Shown here: piece after piece, positions 23,783 to 31,721 of the stretch
How the letters are laid out: every line of letters begins with the position of its first letter
Numbering within the stretch: position 1 is the first letter of the stretch
DNA from: a virus
Length of the DNA: 64,000 nucleotides
Reading direction: 5' to 3' (one strand)
Virus record (IMG/VR): IMGVR_UViG_3300017788_004205
Location: 1-64,000 of that record
The notes under the pieces: model-generated
The model's input: only the letters and a program-made list of their open reading frames with translations
Database searches by the model: none
What the model was told of the DNA's origin: nothing
Program-made: the position numbers and the translations under genes

Positions 23783-25783
23783 ATGGCTGGAGCACAAGGA
23801 CCCCAAGGGCCGATAGGAAATCAAGGAGCATCGATTGCAGGTTCGCAAGGGCCGACTGGTATAGGACTGCAAGGAGTACCTGGTAGTCAAGGAAATCAAG
23901 GTTCCGTTGGAACCCAAGGTAATCAGGGTAATTCTGGCCCTCAAGGAGTTCAAGGTAACCAAGGCAATCAAGGTACCCAAGGCATCCAAGGTAATCAAGG
24001 AAATCAAGGCAATCAAGGTAACCAAGGCTCTCAGGGAGCTCAAGGTGTTCAAGGCGTACAAGGCCCACAAGGAACTCAAGGAATACGTGGAATTCAAGGA
24101 ACTCAAGGGAATACTGGTGGGACTGGGAACCAAGGTAGAACTGGTATACAAGGCCCTCAAGGATTTCAAGGCCCGAAAGGAGACCAAGGAGTTCAAGGAA
24201 CCCAAGGAACTCAAGGTGTTCAAGGTATAATTGGTACTCAAGGTGTTCAAGGTGGAAGTGGAGGTCAAGGAACTGTTGGTAGACAGGGTAATCAAGGTAA
24301 TCAAGGTTCTCAAGGAACTGGAGACCAAGGTGTTCAAGGTAATCAAGGTAACCAAGGTAGACAAGGTAATCAAGGAAATCAGGGTAACCAAGGTAACCAA
24401 GGAACGGGTGCTCAAGGTAATCAAGGAAATCAGGGCAATCAAGGAAATCAGGGTAATCAAGGAAATCAAGGAACAGGCGCTCAAGGTAATCAAGGTGACC
24501 AAGGAAACCAAGGCAATCAAGGCCCTCTCGGTAACCAAGGGCCAAAAGGAACTCAAGGTAACCAAGGAAATCAAGGCAATCAAGGTAATCAAGGTAATCA
24601 AGGAAACACAGGATTAGGAAACCAAGGTAACCAAGGCAATCAAGGTAGACAAGGCAACCAAGGCAATCAAGGTAATCAAGGCCCGCAAGGAAGTCAAGGT
24701 AACCAAGGCAATCAAGGCGCAAGTGGAGCTCAGGGTAATCAAGGCAATCAAGGTAATCAAGGCCCGCAGGGAAGTCAAGGTAATCAAGGAAATCAAGGTG
24801 CAAGTGGAGCTCAGGGTAACCAAGGCAATCAAGGTAGACAAGGCAATCAAGGAAATCAAGGGCCTCAGGGTAACCAAGGGAATCAAGGCTCACAAGGACC
24901 TCAGGGTACTCAAGGCGTTCAAGGTATAGGTGGAGTTTTACTTGGAGTGACTACAAGTGATAATATATTATCCCCTAATAATACTATTAATGCAGGTAGA
25001 ATACTTGTTAATTCTTCTTCTTTAAATGCGGATTTAGTAATACAACCAAAGGGTTCTGGGGCAATAGTTGCTCAATTACCTGATGGCACTTCAACAGGCG
25101 GAAATAAGAGAGGTCTTAATTCTGTTGATTTACAAACAAGCAGAGCGAGTGCAACGCATGTTGCTTCAGGCACCAACTCATTTATAGCATCAGGTGAAAG
25201 AAATACAGCATCTGGGCCTTATTCTTCTGTTTTAGGTGGTTATTCTAATGTATCATCTGGTGATTATTCTGTTGGTTTAGGTGGTCTTTCAAATACAGCA
25301 TCTGGTGATTATTCAGCTACAATAGGCTCTGGGGCTAATGCTCTTAACTATGGAGAATTTACACATGCTTCTGGTTCATTTGCAACAAATGGAGATGCTC
25401 AAAGTTCTTGGTTGATATATAGAGGGACGACAGTTGGTTTAACATCCAATATTTTGTATTTGGATGGAATTTCAGAAACAGCTTCATTACCTAATGATAC
25501 AACTTGGTTTGTTACATGCTATGTTGTAGCAAGAAGAACTGATGCAAATGGTGAATCGTCTGGTGGTAAATTTGAATTTGTGATAGACAGAGGGGCAACA
25601 GCAGGTACAACTGCACTTGCTGGCTCTGTTGTAGAAACTATCATCCATAAAGATGATAACACTTGGACTATAACTGCAACTGCAAATACAACATATGGAG
25701 GCCCGCAAATTATAGCATCGGGAGCTTCAGCTAAAACTATTAACTGGGTGGTTTATGCACATGTTGTTCAGGTAACTGGATAA
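23783..25783 (+). CDS. Collagen-like trimeric fibre protein
   Basis: 666 residues. Residues about 5-385 are uninterrupted Gly-x-y triplets, mostly G-N-Q and G-x-Q, a phage-type collagen stalk. Asn/Gln/Thr replace the proline that is typical of animal collagen. After it come a short beta segment and YadA-head-like repeats (ASGPYSSVLGGYSNVSSGD, GDYSVGLGGLSNTASGD, GDYSATIGSGAN), then a C-terminal beta domain of about 150 residues that probably binds a receptor or caps the trimer. It would be a virion fibre or decoration. It has a late-type promoter and is followed 20 bases later by a small SH3-like protein gene. The stalk contains an 81-base tandem duplication. Confidence 0.85.
   Translation: MAGAQGPQGPIGNQGASIAGSQGPTGIGLQGVPGSQGNQGSVGTQGNQGNSGPQGVQGNQGNQGTQGIQGNQGNQGNQGNQGSQGAQGVQGVQGPQGTQGIRGIQGTQGNTGGTGNQGRTGIQGPQGFQGPKGDQGVQGTQGTQGVQGIIGTQGVQGGSGGQGTVGRQGNQGNQGSQGTGDQGVQGNQGNQGRQGNQGNQGNQGNQGTGAQGNQGNQGNQGNQGNQGNQGTGAQGNQGDQGNQGNQGPLGNQGPKGTQGNQGNQGNQGNQGNQGNTGLGNQGNQGNQGRQGNQGNQGNQGPQGSQGNQGNQGASGAQGNQGNQGNQGPQGSQGNQGNQGASGAQGNQGNQGRQGNQGNQGPQGNQGNQGSQGPQGTQGVQGIGGVLLGVTTSDNILSPNNTINAGRILVNSSSLNADLVIQPKGSGAIVAQLPDGTSTGGNKRGLNSVDLQTSRASATHVASGTNSFIASGERNTASGPYSSVLGGYSNVSSGDYSVGLGGLSNTASGDYSATIGSGANALNYGEFTHASGSFATNGDAQSSWLIYRGTTVGLTSNILYLDGISETASLPNDTTWFVTCYVVARRTDANGESSGGKFEFVIDRGATAGTTALAGSVVETIIHKDDNTWTITATANTTYGGPQIIASGASAKTINWVVYAHVVQVTG
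24661..24823 (+). repeat. 81-base tandem duplication in the collagen stalk
   Basis: Two copies of a 27-residue unit (ending S-G-A-Q) lie exactly 81 bases apart: CCCGCA at 24682 recurs at 24763 and AGTGGAGCT at 24722 recurs at 24803. Synonymous codons differ between copies. The whole stalk is a looser 9-base GGN-AAY-CAR repeat. Confidence 0.8.
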
Positions 25784-25803
25784 TAGAAAATAAATAACAT
25801 TAT

Positions 25804-26211
25804 ATGCCACAAGTAACAGGTAAAGTATCAGGAATGGGAACATCATGGAGCCCATCTGCTATATTAAATAGATATGGTTCTAATTATTCAAGGTTGAGTC
25901 ATGAAAACCCAGCTTTTGATATAGGTAGAATTAATAACAGAGGTTATCTTGAATTTCAAAAAGATAAAGAACAAAAAAGAATCCAAGCCAGATTTCAAAT
26001 AGGGGATTTTGTTGAAGCTAAGGAATATGGAACAGACGAAACAATAACAGGAAAGATTTTAAGTATACAAAATAAAGAAGATATGCTCGATACTATCTAC
26101 ATCATGCATAATGGAGAAAGAAAAAGAATTGATGTTGCAACAATAGAAAAATTAGCAGAAGCTACTTCTTCCCCAATCTTATCATTCCAAGAATTTATAC
26201 TTCTCTCATAA
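25804..26211 (+). CDS. SH3-like small protein with a tag-like C-terminus
   Basis: 135 residues. The N-terminal third is Ser/Asn-rich and extended (GMGTSWSPSAILNRYGSNY). Residues about 65-120 read as a small SH3/KOW-like barrel: FQIGDFVEAKEYG, TITGKILSIQNKED, TIYIMHNGERKRIDVATIEKL, similar in layout to the repeats of the 1117-residue protein. The last residues ILSFQEFILLS repeat the aromatic-x-x-aromatic pattern (FQEF) of the N-terminal tags elsewhere in the window, here at the C-terminus. It follows the fibre gene and may be a virion component; function unknown. Confidence 0.65.
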   Translation: MPQVTGKVSGMGTSWSPSAILNRYGSNYSRLSHENPAFDIGRINNRGYLEFQKDKEQKRIQARFQIGDFVEAKEYGTDETITGKILSIQNKEDMLDTIYIMHNGERKRIDVATIEKLAEATSSPILSFQEFILLS

Positions 26212-26225
26212 CAAAACTATAACTT

Positions 26226-26849
26226 ATGAAAATAGCGGGAATAGATTTTTCTATAAATCACCCTTCGGTTTGTGTTTACGACACTGAAACAAAAGAATGT
26301 CAGTTTTATGTTTTTCCAAAAGAAAGGACAAAGGGACATTCTAATTTAAATAATACAGAAGTTAATATTATTGATATTCAAAGGTATGATGTAGCCAATG
26401 GCTTATCATCAACGGAGAGAGAGAGACTTTCTACCTTGAATGCTATTATTCTCGCAGAAGGTATAATGAAAGCTTTACCTGATGATATAAATGCAGTTGC
26501 TCTTGAAAACTTAGCATTCTCAGCAAGTTCTAATAGACTTGCAGAAATAGCAGGGTATCAGTATATTTTTAGAGAAAGACTAACGAACAGATATGGAACT
26601 AATAATTTGTATTTCTTTGCGGCTATGAGCGTTAAAGCAAAGGCTGGTAGCGGAAAGTTCGATAAAAACCAAATGATTGAAAAGTTCTTAGATAGAGAAT
26701 TTACTGGCGTATCTTTGAAAATACAGGATAAATTAGAATCAGAAACTCAATTTTTCAAGAAAACAAAAAATTGGATAAAGCCGATTGATGATATAGCGGA
26801 CTCATTTTGGATTGCAAAATGTTTACAATTTGTTTTAGAAAGTAATTGA
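26226..26849 (+). CDS. RuvC-like Holliday junction resolvase
   Basis: 207 residues. The RNase H-fold motifs of RuvC are visible: GIDFSINHPSV with the first aspartate (D7), the glutamate in VALENLAF (about 96) and the C-terminal PIDDIADSFWIAK with two aspartates. By family it resolves four-way junctions and branched DNA before packaging. T4 uses the unrelated endonuclease VII for this, so this would be a non-orthologous replacement, as in many other large phages. It starts 14 bases after the preceding gene and lacks a clear ribosome site. Confidence 0.8.
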   Translation: MKIAGIDFSINHPSVCVYDTETKECQFYVFPKERTKGHSNLNNTEVNIIDIQRYDVANGLSSTERERLSTLNAIILAEGIMKALPDDINAVALENLAFSASSNRLAEIAGYQYIFRERLTNRYGTNNLYFFAAMSVKAKAGSGKFDKNQMIEKFLDREFTGVSLKIQDKLESETQFFKKTKNWIKPIDDIADSFWIAKCLQFVLESN

Positions 26850-26855
26850 TATTCA

Positions 26856-27704
26856 TTACTTAAAGAATATACTTTCTTCTGTTTTGTAGAAATTATTAAA
26901 TATAACAGACAGCTCTTCGTATCTTTTTTCTTTTAGCATTCCAATTACTATATCTGTATGGTATTCTGGATTTATCCAATCGGGTATATTTCCAACCCAC
27001 ATCCCAAATTTTTCTTTCCAATAATCAAGACCTTTTCTATAATAATCATTTATAGATGCTGTGCTCACCGTTGACTCTATATTATAGTCTATTTGTTCAA
27101 TTAGCTTATGTGAATCTACAACATCAGCGGAAAGCCAATATGGAGTATGATAACCAGCTAATGTTATTCTGAATGTTAAATCTAAATGTTCCCAACAATT
27201 TTGATAGTATTCATCGAAATACCCTGCTTTCTCAAAAACAGAACGGTGAAATAATTGAAAGCATCCTCCAGCATAAGAATATAAAGCAAGTCCTCTATCT
27301 CCATAAACCAATCTTGGTTTTGGAGCGACTCTACCTTCATTCCAATTATCATTTCCATGTAAATCATAGTTTAGATGCAATAACCCACTATCATTAGCAA
27401 CTTCAATATAACGGTCGAATACCTTAGGGTCAATGATTTTCATATCATTTTCCATAAGAAAAATCCATTCTGTATTGAAACTCAAAAGATATTGAATAGC
27501 ATTATTTTTACTTCTTGCTATTTTTCTATTGACAGGATGCTGTATAACCACCATATCATCTCTATATTCCGATGCATCGTAAGGAGCACCATCATTAACA
27601 ACAACAAAGGGAATCTTTTTATTGTATGGTATATGAGAAATGCACTCTCTAAATCTTGGTATATTATTATGAGTTAATAGACCTATACTATATTTTGAAA
27701 TCAT
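26856..27704 (-). CDS. Family 2 (GT-A) glycosyltransferase
   Basis: 282 residues. It has the GT2 layout: an N-terminal SIGLLTHNNIPRFRECI strand and helix, FVVVNDGAP, NNAIQYLL, the metal-binding WIFLMENDMKII in place of the usual D-x-D, an acceptor-side GGCFQLFHRSVFEKAGYFDE and CWEHLDLTFRI with the catalytic acidic cluster. Complete domain, no membrane segment. It may glycosylate a virion or host component. It is a single minus-strand gene between plus-strand units; a weak TATAAC -10 lies upstream without a convincing -35. Confidence 0.8.
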   Translation of the reverse strand: MISKYSIGLLTHNNIPRFRECISHIPYNKKIPFVVVNDGAPYDASEYRDDMVVIQHPVNRKIARSKNNAIQYLLSFNTEWIFLMENDMKIIDPKVFDRYIEVANDSGLLHLNYDLHGNDNWNEGRVAPKPRLVYGDRGLALYSYAGGCFQLFHRSVFEKAGYFDEYYQNCWEHLDLTFRITLAGYHTPYWLSADVVDSHKLIEQIDYNIESTVSTASINDYYRKGLDYWKEKFGMWVGNIPDWINPEYHTDIVIGMLKEKRYEELSVIFNNFYKTEESIFFK

Positions 27705-27798
27705 AGTATTTACATTTTGTCAGAAAAAATAAAATCTTGTCATAGTTATAGAAAAAATGTCGGTTTAAGTTTGAAAAAAGTCAGAAAAAAATAAAAAA

Positions 27799-27827
27799 TT
27801 GAACTTGGCACAGTTTTTAACTATAAC
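27799..27827 (+). promoter_or_regulatory. Sigma-70-like promoter of the Hsp20 gene
   Basis: TTGAAC at 27799-27804, 17-base spacer, TATAAC at 27822-27827, 48 bases before the ATG at 27875. Same layout as at 3681, 37658 and 43147. Confidence 0.7.
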
Positions 27828-27874
27828 ATAATGTTCTCGAAAAGAGAACAAGAACTAAAAATAACCAAATTATT

Positions 27875-28300
27875 ATGCATGTAAATGTAGCTGAACACCT
27901 GAAAGCCATCAGAGAAGCATCTGATGCTAAAAAATGGATTGATGATATGCTTTCATCTAATCTTCTTATAGATGATGCATATTTGCGGGCAGATATAATT
28001 GAAAATGAAAAGGAATTTACCATAAATTGTGAGATTCCTGGAATTAAAAAAGAAGATATATCAATCTTTTTTGAAGATTCTTTCCTGAAAATCAAAGCAA
28101 ATTCAAGTGAAGAATTTGAAAATAAAGGAGATAGATTCATTCTTAAAGAAATTAAAAGAGGAAAATTCCAAAGGTCTTTTAAGTTGAAGGGAGAATTTAA
28201 TCCAGAGGATATTGAAGCAAAGCATGAAAATGGAATATTAACTATAAAAATCCCCAAAACAGAGAATAAGCGCAAAGAATTTTCAATAAAAATTAAATAA
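27875..28300 (+). CDS. Small heat-shock protein (Hsp20/alpha-crystallin family)
   Basis: 141 residues. The alpha-crystallin domain runs from about residue 38: YLRADIIENEKEFTINCEIPG, KKEDISIFFEDSFLKIKA, FQRSFKLKGEFNPEDIEAKHENG and GILTIKIPK, which includes the conserved A-x-x-x-N-G-[IV]-L and ends in an I-x-I/V-like tail (FSIKIK). It is an ATP-independent chaperone that would hold unfolding proteins during infection. Similar genes occur in T4-like cyanophages and other large phages. It has a sigma-70-like promoter and a perfect terminator, so it is its own early or constitutive unit. Confidence 0.9.
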   Translation: MHVNVAEHLKAIREASDAKKWIDDMLSSNLLIDDAYLRADIIENEKEFTINCEIPGIKKEDISIFFEDSFLKIKANSSEEFENKGDRFILKEIKRGKFQRSFKLKGEFNPEDIEAKHENGILTIKIPKTENKRKEFSIKIK

Positions 28301-28303
28301 AAT

Positions 28304-28333
28304 TGAAGCCCAGAGCAATCTGGGCTTTATTAT
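28304..28333 (+). terminator. Rho-independent terminator after Hsp20
   Basis: AAGCCCAGA, GNRA-type loop GCAA, TCTGGGCTT: perfect 9-bp stem followed by T-rich sequence. Confidence 0.88.
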
Positions 28334-28344
28334 TAAAAAAATTT

Positions 28345-28354
28345 GATATATAGA
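28345..28354 (+). promoter_or_regulatory. Late-type promoter motif (GATATATAGA)
   Basis: Exact copy, 22 bases before the ATG at 28376. A TTG start at 28343 would place this promoter inside the coding sequence, so the ATG is preferred. Confidence 0.6.
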
Positions 28355-28375
28355 GGTGAAATCTTAAATACCCAT

Positions 28376-29827
28376 ATGTATACTAATACGGTTTTGAACT
28401 ACACCTCGTTTTTGAACGAATCCAAATCAAGCGATGAAGTGAAAATAATAATCTTTACAAGTAGAGCAAAAGGCAGTCCAACTACAAAAGCATTCGAAAA
28501 AGTTTGCAAAGAAAGAGGGATTGAATGCTATGTTGTAGATATTAATAACGCTTTGCTTGAAAAGGTTTATAATGGTCACTTGATAATCTATCAAGGTAAA
28601 AGAATTTTAATCGACCCTGATACAACCGCTATTATACCAAGAAGAGGTGTTATTGAGAACTCACATACGCGGAGATTATTTGCACAATTAGAGAAGTCCA
28701 GATATTTCATTACAAATTCTTTGGACTCTATAAATGTTTGTGAAAATAAATATATTACTGCACAGATTTTGGAAGAGCATGGTCTCCCAGTTCCAAAATA
28801 CTCTCTTGTCCCTGATGAAACATTCTTAGACACAGCTCTTGATTTGATTGGTGGAGAATTTCCGCTTATCTTAAAACTTATATCAGGAACACAAGGAATC
28901 GGAGTTTCTATTGTTGATTCTTACGCTTCCCTTAAATCTGTCTATCAAACTATAAAAAAACTGAATAATCAAAGTGAAATTCTCATTCAACAAAAGATAG
29001 ATTCTGATTATGACATTAGAATTCAAACTTTGGTTAAGAAGTTTAATCCCATCAAAGAAAAGAAAAACAATAAGATTGTTTTAGGTTCTATGATGAGAAA
29101 AAAAATAAAGGGTGATTTTAGAACTAATTATTCTCTTGGGGGAGAAGTCAATAAGTATGAATTGGATGAAAATGATAAATCAGATAAAGAACTATTAAAC
29201 CTCGCATTTGAAGCTACAACAGCAGTTGGTTGCCATTGGTCGGGTGTAGACATCATCATAGATAAAAAGACTAAAAAGCCTTATATCCTTGAAGTTAATT
29301 CATCACCAGGAACTGAAGGTATATCAAAAGTTTTAGGTGAACCGATTGTATCAAAAATTGTAGATTATGTAATAGACAAATCAAATTGGTCATACTATAA
29401 TCTTGAAGTTGGTTATCTCGAACAGATTGAGATTCCTGGGTTGGGTGCTATGGTTGCTAAATTCGATACTGGAAATAGCTCAAAATCATGCAGTATTCAT
29501 GCAGACAAAATTGAAGAAAAGGATGGTAAGTTAATTTGGACTGTTCTTGGAAAAACATTTGTCAATGATATAATAGACTATTCAAAAACAGAAGTGGGGC
29601 ATATAATTCATAATCGTCCTATCATTAAATTAGATATTACATTTAATGATGTTTTGATTAAAAATGTTAAAGTATCTCCAACAAATAGAAAGACAAAAAC
29701 TACTCCATTATTGATGAATAGGGCATTTATGAGAAGAGTGGGTATAGTTGTGAATGCAAATAAAGCATTTGTTATAACAGATGAACCAGATGATTTTGAC
29801 CCTAAAGCAGATTCATTTAAGAAGTAA
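28376..29827 (+). CDS. RimK-like ATP-grasp ligase fused to a RimB-type retropepsin-like domain, with a packaging-type tag
   Basis: 483 residues from the ATG at 28376. The N-terminus LNYTSFLNE matches the window's [FY]-x-x-[FY]...L-x-E tag. Residues about 22-340 are a RimK-type ATP-grasp enzyme: preATP region, FPLILKLISGTQGIGVSI, HWSGVDIIIDKKTKKPYILEVNSSPGTEG. RimK enzymes add glutamate (or related amino acids) to protein C-termini, classically ribosomal protein S6. Residues about 345-475 match the RimK-associated retropepsin-like protease (RimB type), with catalytic KFDTGNSS (D364-T-G). The fusion could both add and trim such tails. If the tag is real, the enzyme is delivered with the DNA and could modify host ribosomes at once; that is inference. 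Confidence 0.82.
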   Translation: MYTNTVLNYTSFLNESKSSDEVKIIIFTSRAKGSPTTKAFEKVCKERGIECYVVDINNALLEKVYNGHLIIYQGKRILIDPDTTAIIPRRGVIENSHTRRLFAQLEKSRYFITNSLDSINVCENKYITAQILEEHGLPVPKYSLVPDETFLDTALDLIGGEFPLILKLISGTQGIGVSIVDSYASLKSVYQTIKKLNNQSEILIQQKIDSDYDIRIQTLVKKFNPIKEKKNNKIVLGSMMRKKIKGDFRTNYSLGGEVNKYELDENDKSDKELLNLAFEATTAVGCHWSGVDIIIDKKTKKPYILEVNSSPGTEGISKVLGEPIVSKIVDYVIDKSNWSYYNLEVGYLEQIEIPGLGAMVAKFDTGNSSKSCSIHADKIEEKDGKLIWTVLGKTFVNDIIDYSKTEVGHIIHNRPIIKLDITFNDVLIKNVKVSPTNRKTKTTPLLMNRAFMRRVGIVVNANKAFVITDEPDDFDPKADSFKK

Positions 29828-31256
29828 TTCTCCAATCTTGTATGTAATTGAGAGTATTTTTAGCTCTTGTGATGGCTACATAATGAAGATTTTGTTCTTG
29901 AATCTTTTCCCATTCTAAAAATGCGTTTTTAAGTGGCATCATATCAGGCATGATTATATGCACATTTTCCGCTTCTAAACCTTTAGATTTATGAGCAGTC
30001 ATAAGAGTTATACCGCTTTGAGCATCTTCACAAAAAAGAGATTTTACCTTTTCTTTAACATCATCTACCGTATTGCAACCTTCAATCAAAGTCTCACAAG
30101 CAGTGATTATATCTTTCATATAAAGTAAGTTTATTTCAGATTCTTCTTCATCGCTCTCTTTTGCTCGTTCAAATTGATTCCACATGATTTTAATAGCAGA
30201 ATGTAAGTTTGAAGCTCTTGTTCCTTCCAGTCTTTTAATTATTCTTTCACCTATATCTACACCTTTGATTTGAACTTTTTTTCCTTGTGATAGTAATTGC
30301 AGAGCCAAGGATATAATAGGTGAGTTTGTTCTACATAAAATAAAATCTCCATCTTTTATATCTCTTGTAGAAGCGGATTGATTGACTTTTCCTTCTGGAG
30401 AATTCTCAGAAAATTCTATGCTTGGGACTATTTTTTGAGCCCATTTTACAACTTCCTTTGAGCATCTATAACTAATACTAAGAGGTAAAAGTTTTGTATT
30501 TGGGATTTGACACATTTTCTTGAATGATTCATCATCAGCTCCACTGAAACCATAAATAGATTGATTTCTATCTCCAACTGCTATGATTCTGCCCCCTTCC
30601 CCCTTCATTTTCATAAGAAGTTGAATTTGGCATAATGATAAATCTTGACATTCATCAACTAAAATGAGAGAATATTCTGATACTTTAATATCTTCCAATG
30701 CTGGAATATAAATCATATCGGTAAAATCAATAATATCTCTCCTAAAATTCATGTGTTTTATAACGGTAAATGCATCATAAATCAATTCATCAGTTGCAGG
30801 TAACATGTGTTTTAATGCTATTTGTTTTGCGGTTATAACATCTTCGCACATATTAAACCTAAACAAACTTACAAGAGATGTGATAATGTCTATGTATTTA
30901 TTGAGGTCTTGTTTTTTTCTTAATTCAAGAATATCAGAAATATCTTTGATAACCCTTTTCATTTTATTTGTATCTAATTTTGCTCCTCTGTATGCCCTCT
31001 TAATCTGTTCTAAGCCAAAAGAATGCACGGTTTTAACTTCTATTCCGTTTGGAACCCTTTTAACCATTTCATCTGCTATATGCTTATTAAAAGCTATGAA
31101 AATAATGTCTTTTTGACCTTTTGATAGCAATTTCATTGATTCTATGAGCGTTGTGGTCTTCCCAGAACCTGCAACAGCTTCAATGACAGCATTTTCATTC
31201 GAGTTCTTTATATGCTCAAATATAGCTTCTTGGTATTTACTTGGTTTGAATGACAT
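29817..31256 (-). CDS. UvrD/PcrA-like superfamily 1 DNA helicase
   Basis: 479 residues from the ATG at 31256; an upstream start at 31298 would add only a hydrophobic, atypical 14 residues. Motifs in order: KYQEAIFEHI (Q motif), AVAGSGKTT at 27-35 (Walker A), LVDECQDLS near 200 (motif II), VGDRNQSIYGFSGAD (motif III), LMTAHKSKGLE and YVAITRAKN (motifs V and VI). It is a 3'-5' type SF1A helicase shorter than UvrD, likely acting in recombination or replication, and different from T4 Dda. It converges on the ATP-grasp gene with an 11-base overlap at the 3' ends. Confidence 0.9.
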   Translation of the reverse strand: MSFKPSKYQEAIFEHIKNSNENAVIEAVAGSGKTTTLIESMKLLSKGQKDIIFIAFNKHIADEMVKRVPNGIEVKTVHSFGLEQIKRAYRGAKLDTNKMKRVIKDISDILELRKKQDLNKYIDIITSLVSLFRFNMCEDVITAKQIALKHMLPATDELIYDAFTVIKHMNFRRDIIDFTDMIYIPALEDIKVSEYSLILVDECQDLSLCQIQLLMKMKGEGGRIIAVGDRNQSIYGFSGADDESFKKMCQIPNTKLLPLSISYRCSKEVVKWAQKIVPSIEFSENSPEGKVNQSASTRDIKDGDFILCRTNSPIISLALQLLSQGKKVQIKGVDIGERIIKRLEGTRASNLHSAIKIMWNQFERAKESDEEESEINLLYMKDIITACETLIEGCNTVDDVKEKVKSLFCEDAQSGITLMTAHKSKGLEAENVHIIMPDMMPLKNAFLEWEKIQEQNLHYVAITRAKNTLNYIQDWRITS

Positions 31257-31309
31257 ATTAATTTTTAAGTTAATGAAAAAATATAAAAAATTCAACAAAT
31301 TTTTTTAAT

Positions 31310-31319
31310 GATATATAAT
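31310..31319 (+). promoter_or_regulatory. Late-type promoter motif variant (GATATATAAT)
   Basis: Variant copy, 30 bases before the ATG at 31349. Confidence 0.5.
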
Positions 31320-31348
31320 GATAGAGTAAAACTACAATCTAAATATAT

Positions 31349-31693
31349 ATGAGTAGAATAATAACTCTTTATGACCATGATGAAATAAACCCAGTAACCA
31401 GAAAAGTTATACACGGTCTTGAGCCTCGAGGTTGGTATACTCTCGATATTGAATACTCATATAATTTTACCGCTGGGGTAGAGATGCTTCTTTGGCAAGT
31501 TGTAGGAACTCAACATACCTTTAAGGTAGATGCTCTACTGATTGATGAAATCCACGGAGATAATATTAAAGAACATTTTATAAAAGCATTAGAAAAATTA
31601 GCTGAGCATTATCACAATTGGCAACAATTCGGTTATCCAGAACAATGGAGAGCCAAATATACGAAAATTTTCGGAGAAAGAATAAAATCTTGA
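31349..31693 (+). CDS. Hypothetical protein
   Basis: 114 residues, not recognised. Aromatic-rich: EPRGWYTLDIEYSYNFTAG, LLWQVVGTQHTF, then a helical C-terminus (NIKEHFIKALEKLAEHYHNWQ). No catalytic motif, signal or membrane segment. It has a late-type motif upstream and opens the baseplate-type module 31.3-37.7 kb, so a virion or assembly role is plausible. Confidence 0.65.
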   Translation: MSRIITLYDHDEINPVTRKVIHGLEPRGWYTLDIEYSYNFTAGVEMLLWQVVGTQHTFKVDALLIDEIHGDNIKEHFIKALEKLAEHYHNWQQFGYPEQWRAKYTKIFGERIKS

Positions 31694-31721
31694 TTTCAAA
31701 CTTTAATATAAAGGAAACTTT

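Noticed and set aside
23754-24893. Long minus-strand reading frames (up to 379 residues, Leu/Asp/Tyr-rich) opposite the fibre gene
   Set aside because: They mirror the GGN-AAY-CAR repeat of the collagen stalk, have no plausible protein composition and no start signals.
23880-24920. Regularly repeated short DNA unit that could be taken for a CRISPR array
   Set aside because: The period is 9 bases in frame with Gly-x-y codons; there are no spacers and no palindromic repeat.
27804-27821. TTGGCACAGTTTTT, resembling a sigma-54 -24/-12 element
   Set aside because: The -12 GC is missing and the overlapping TTGAAC-N17-TATAAC matches three other promoters in the window exactly in layout.
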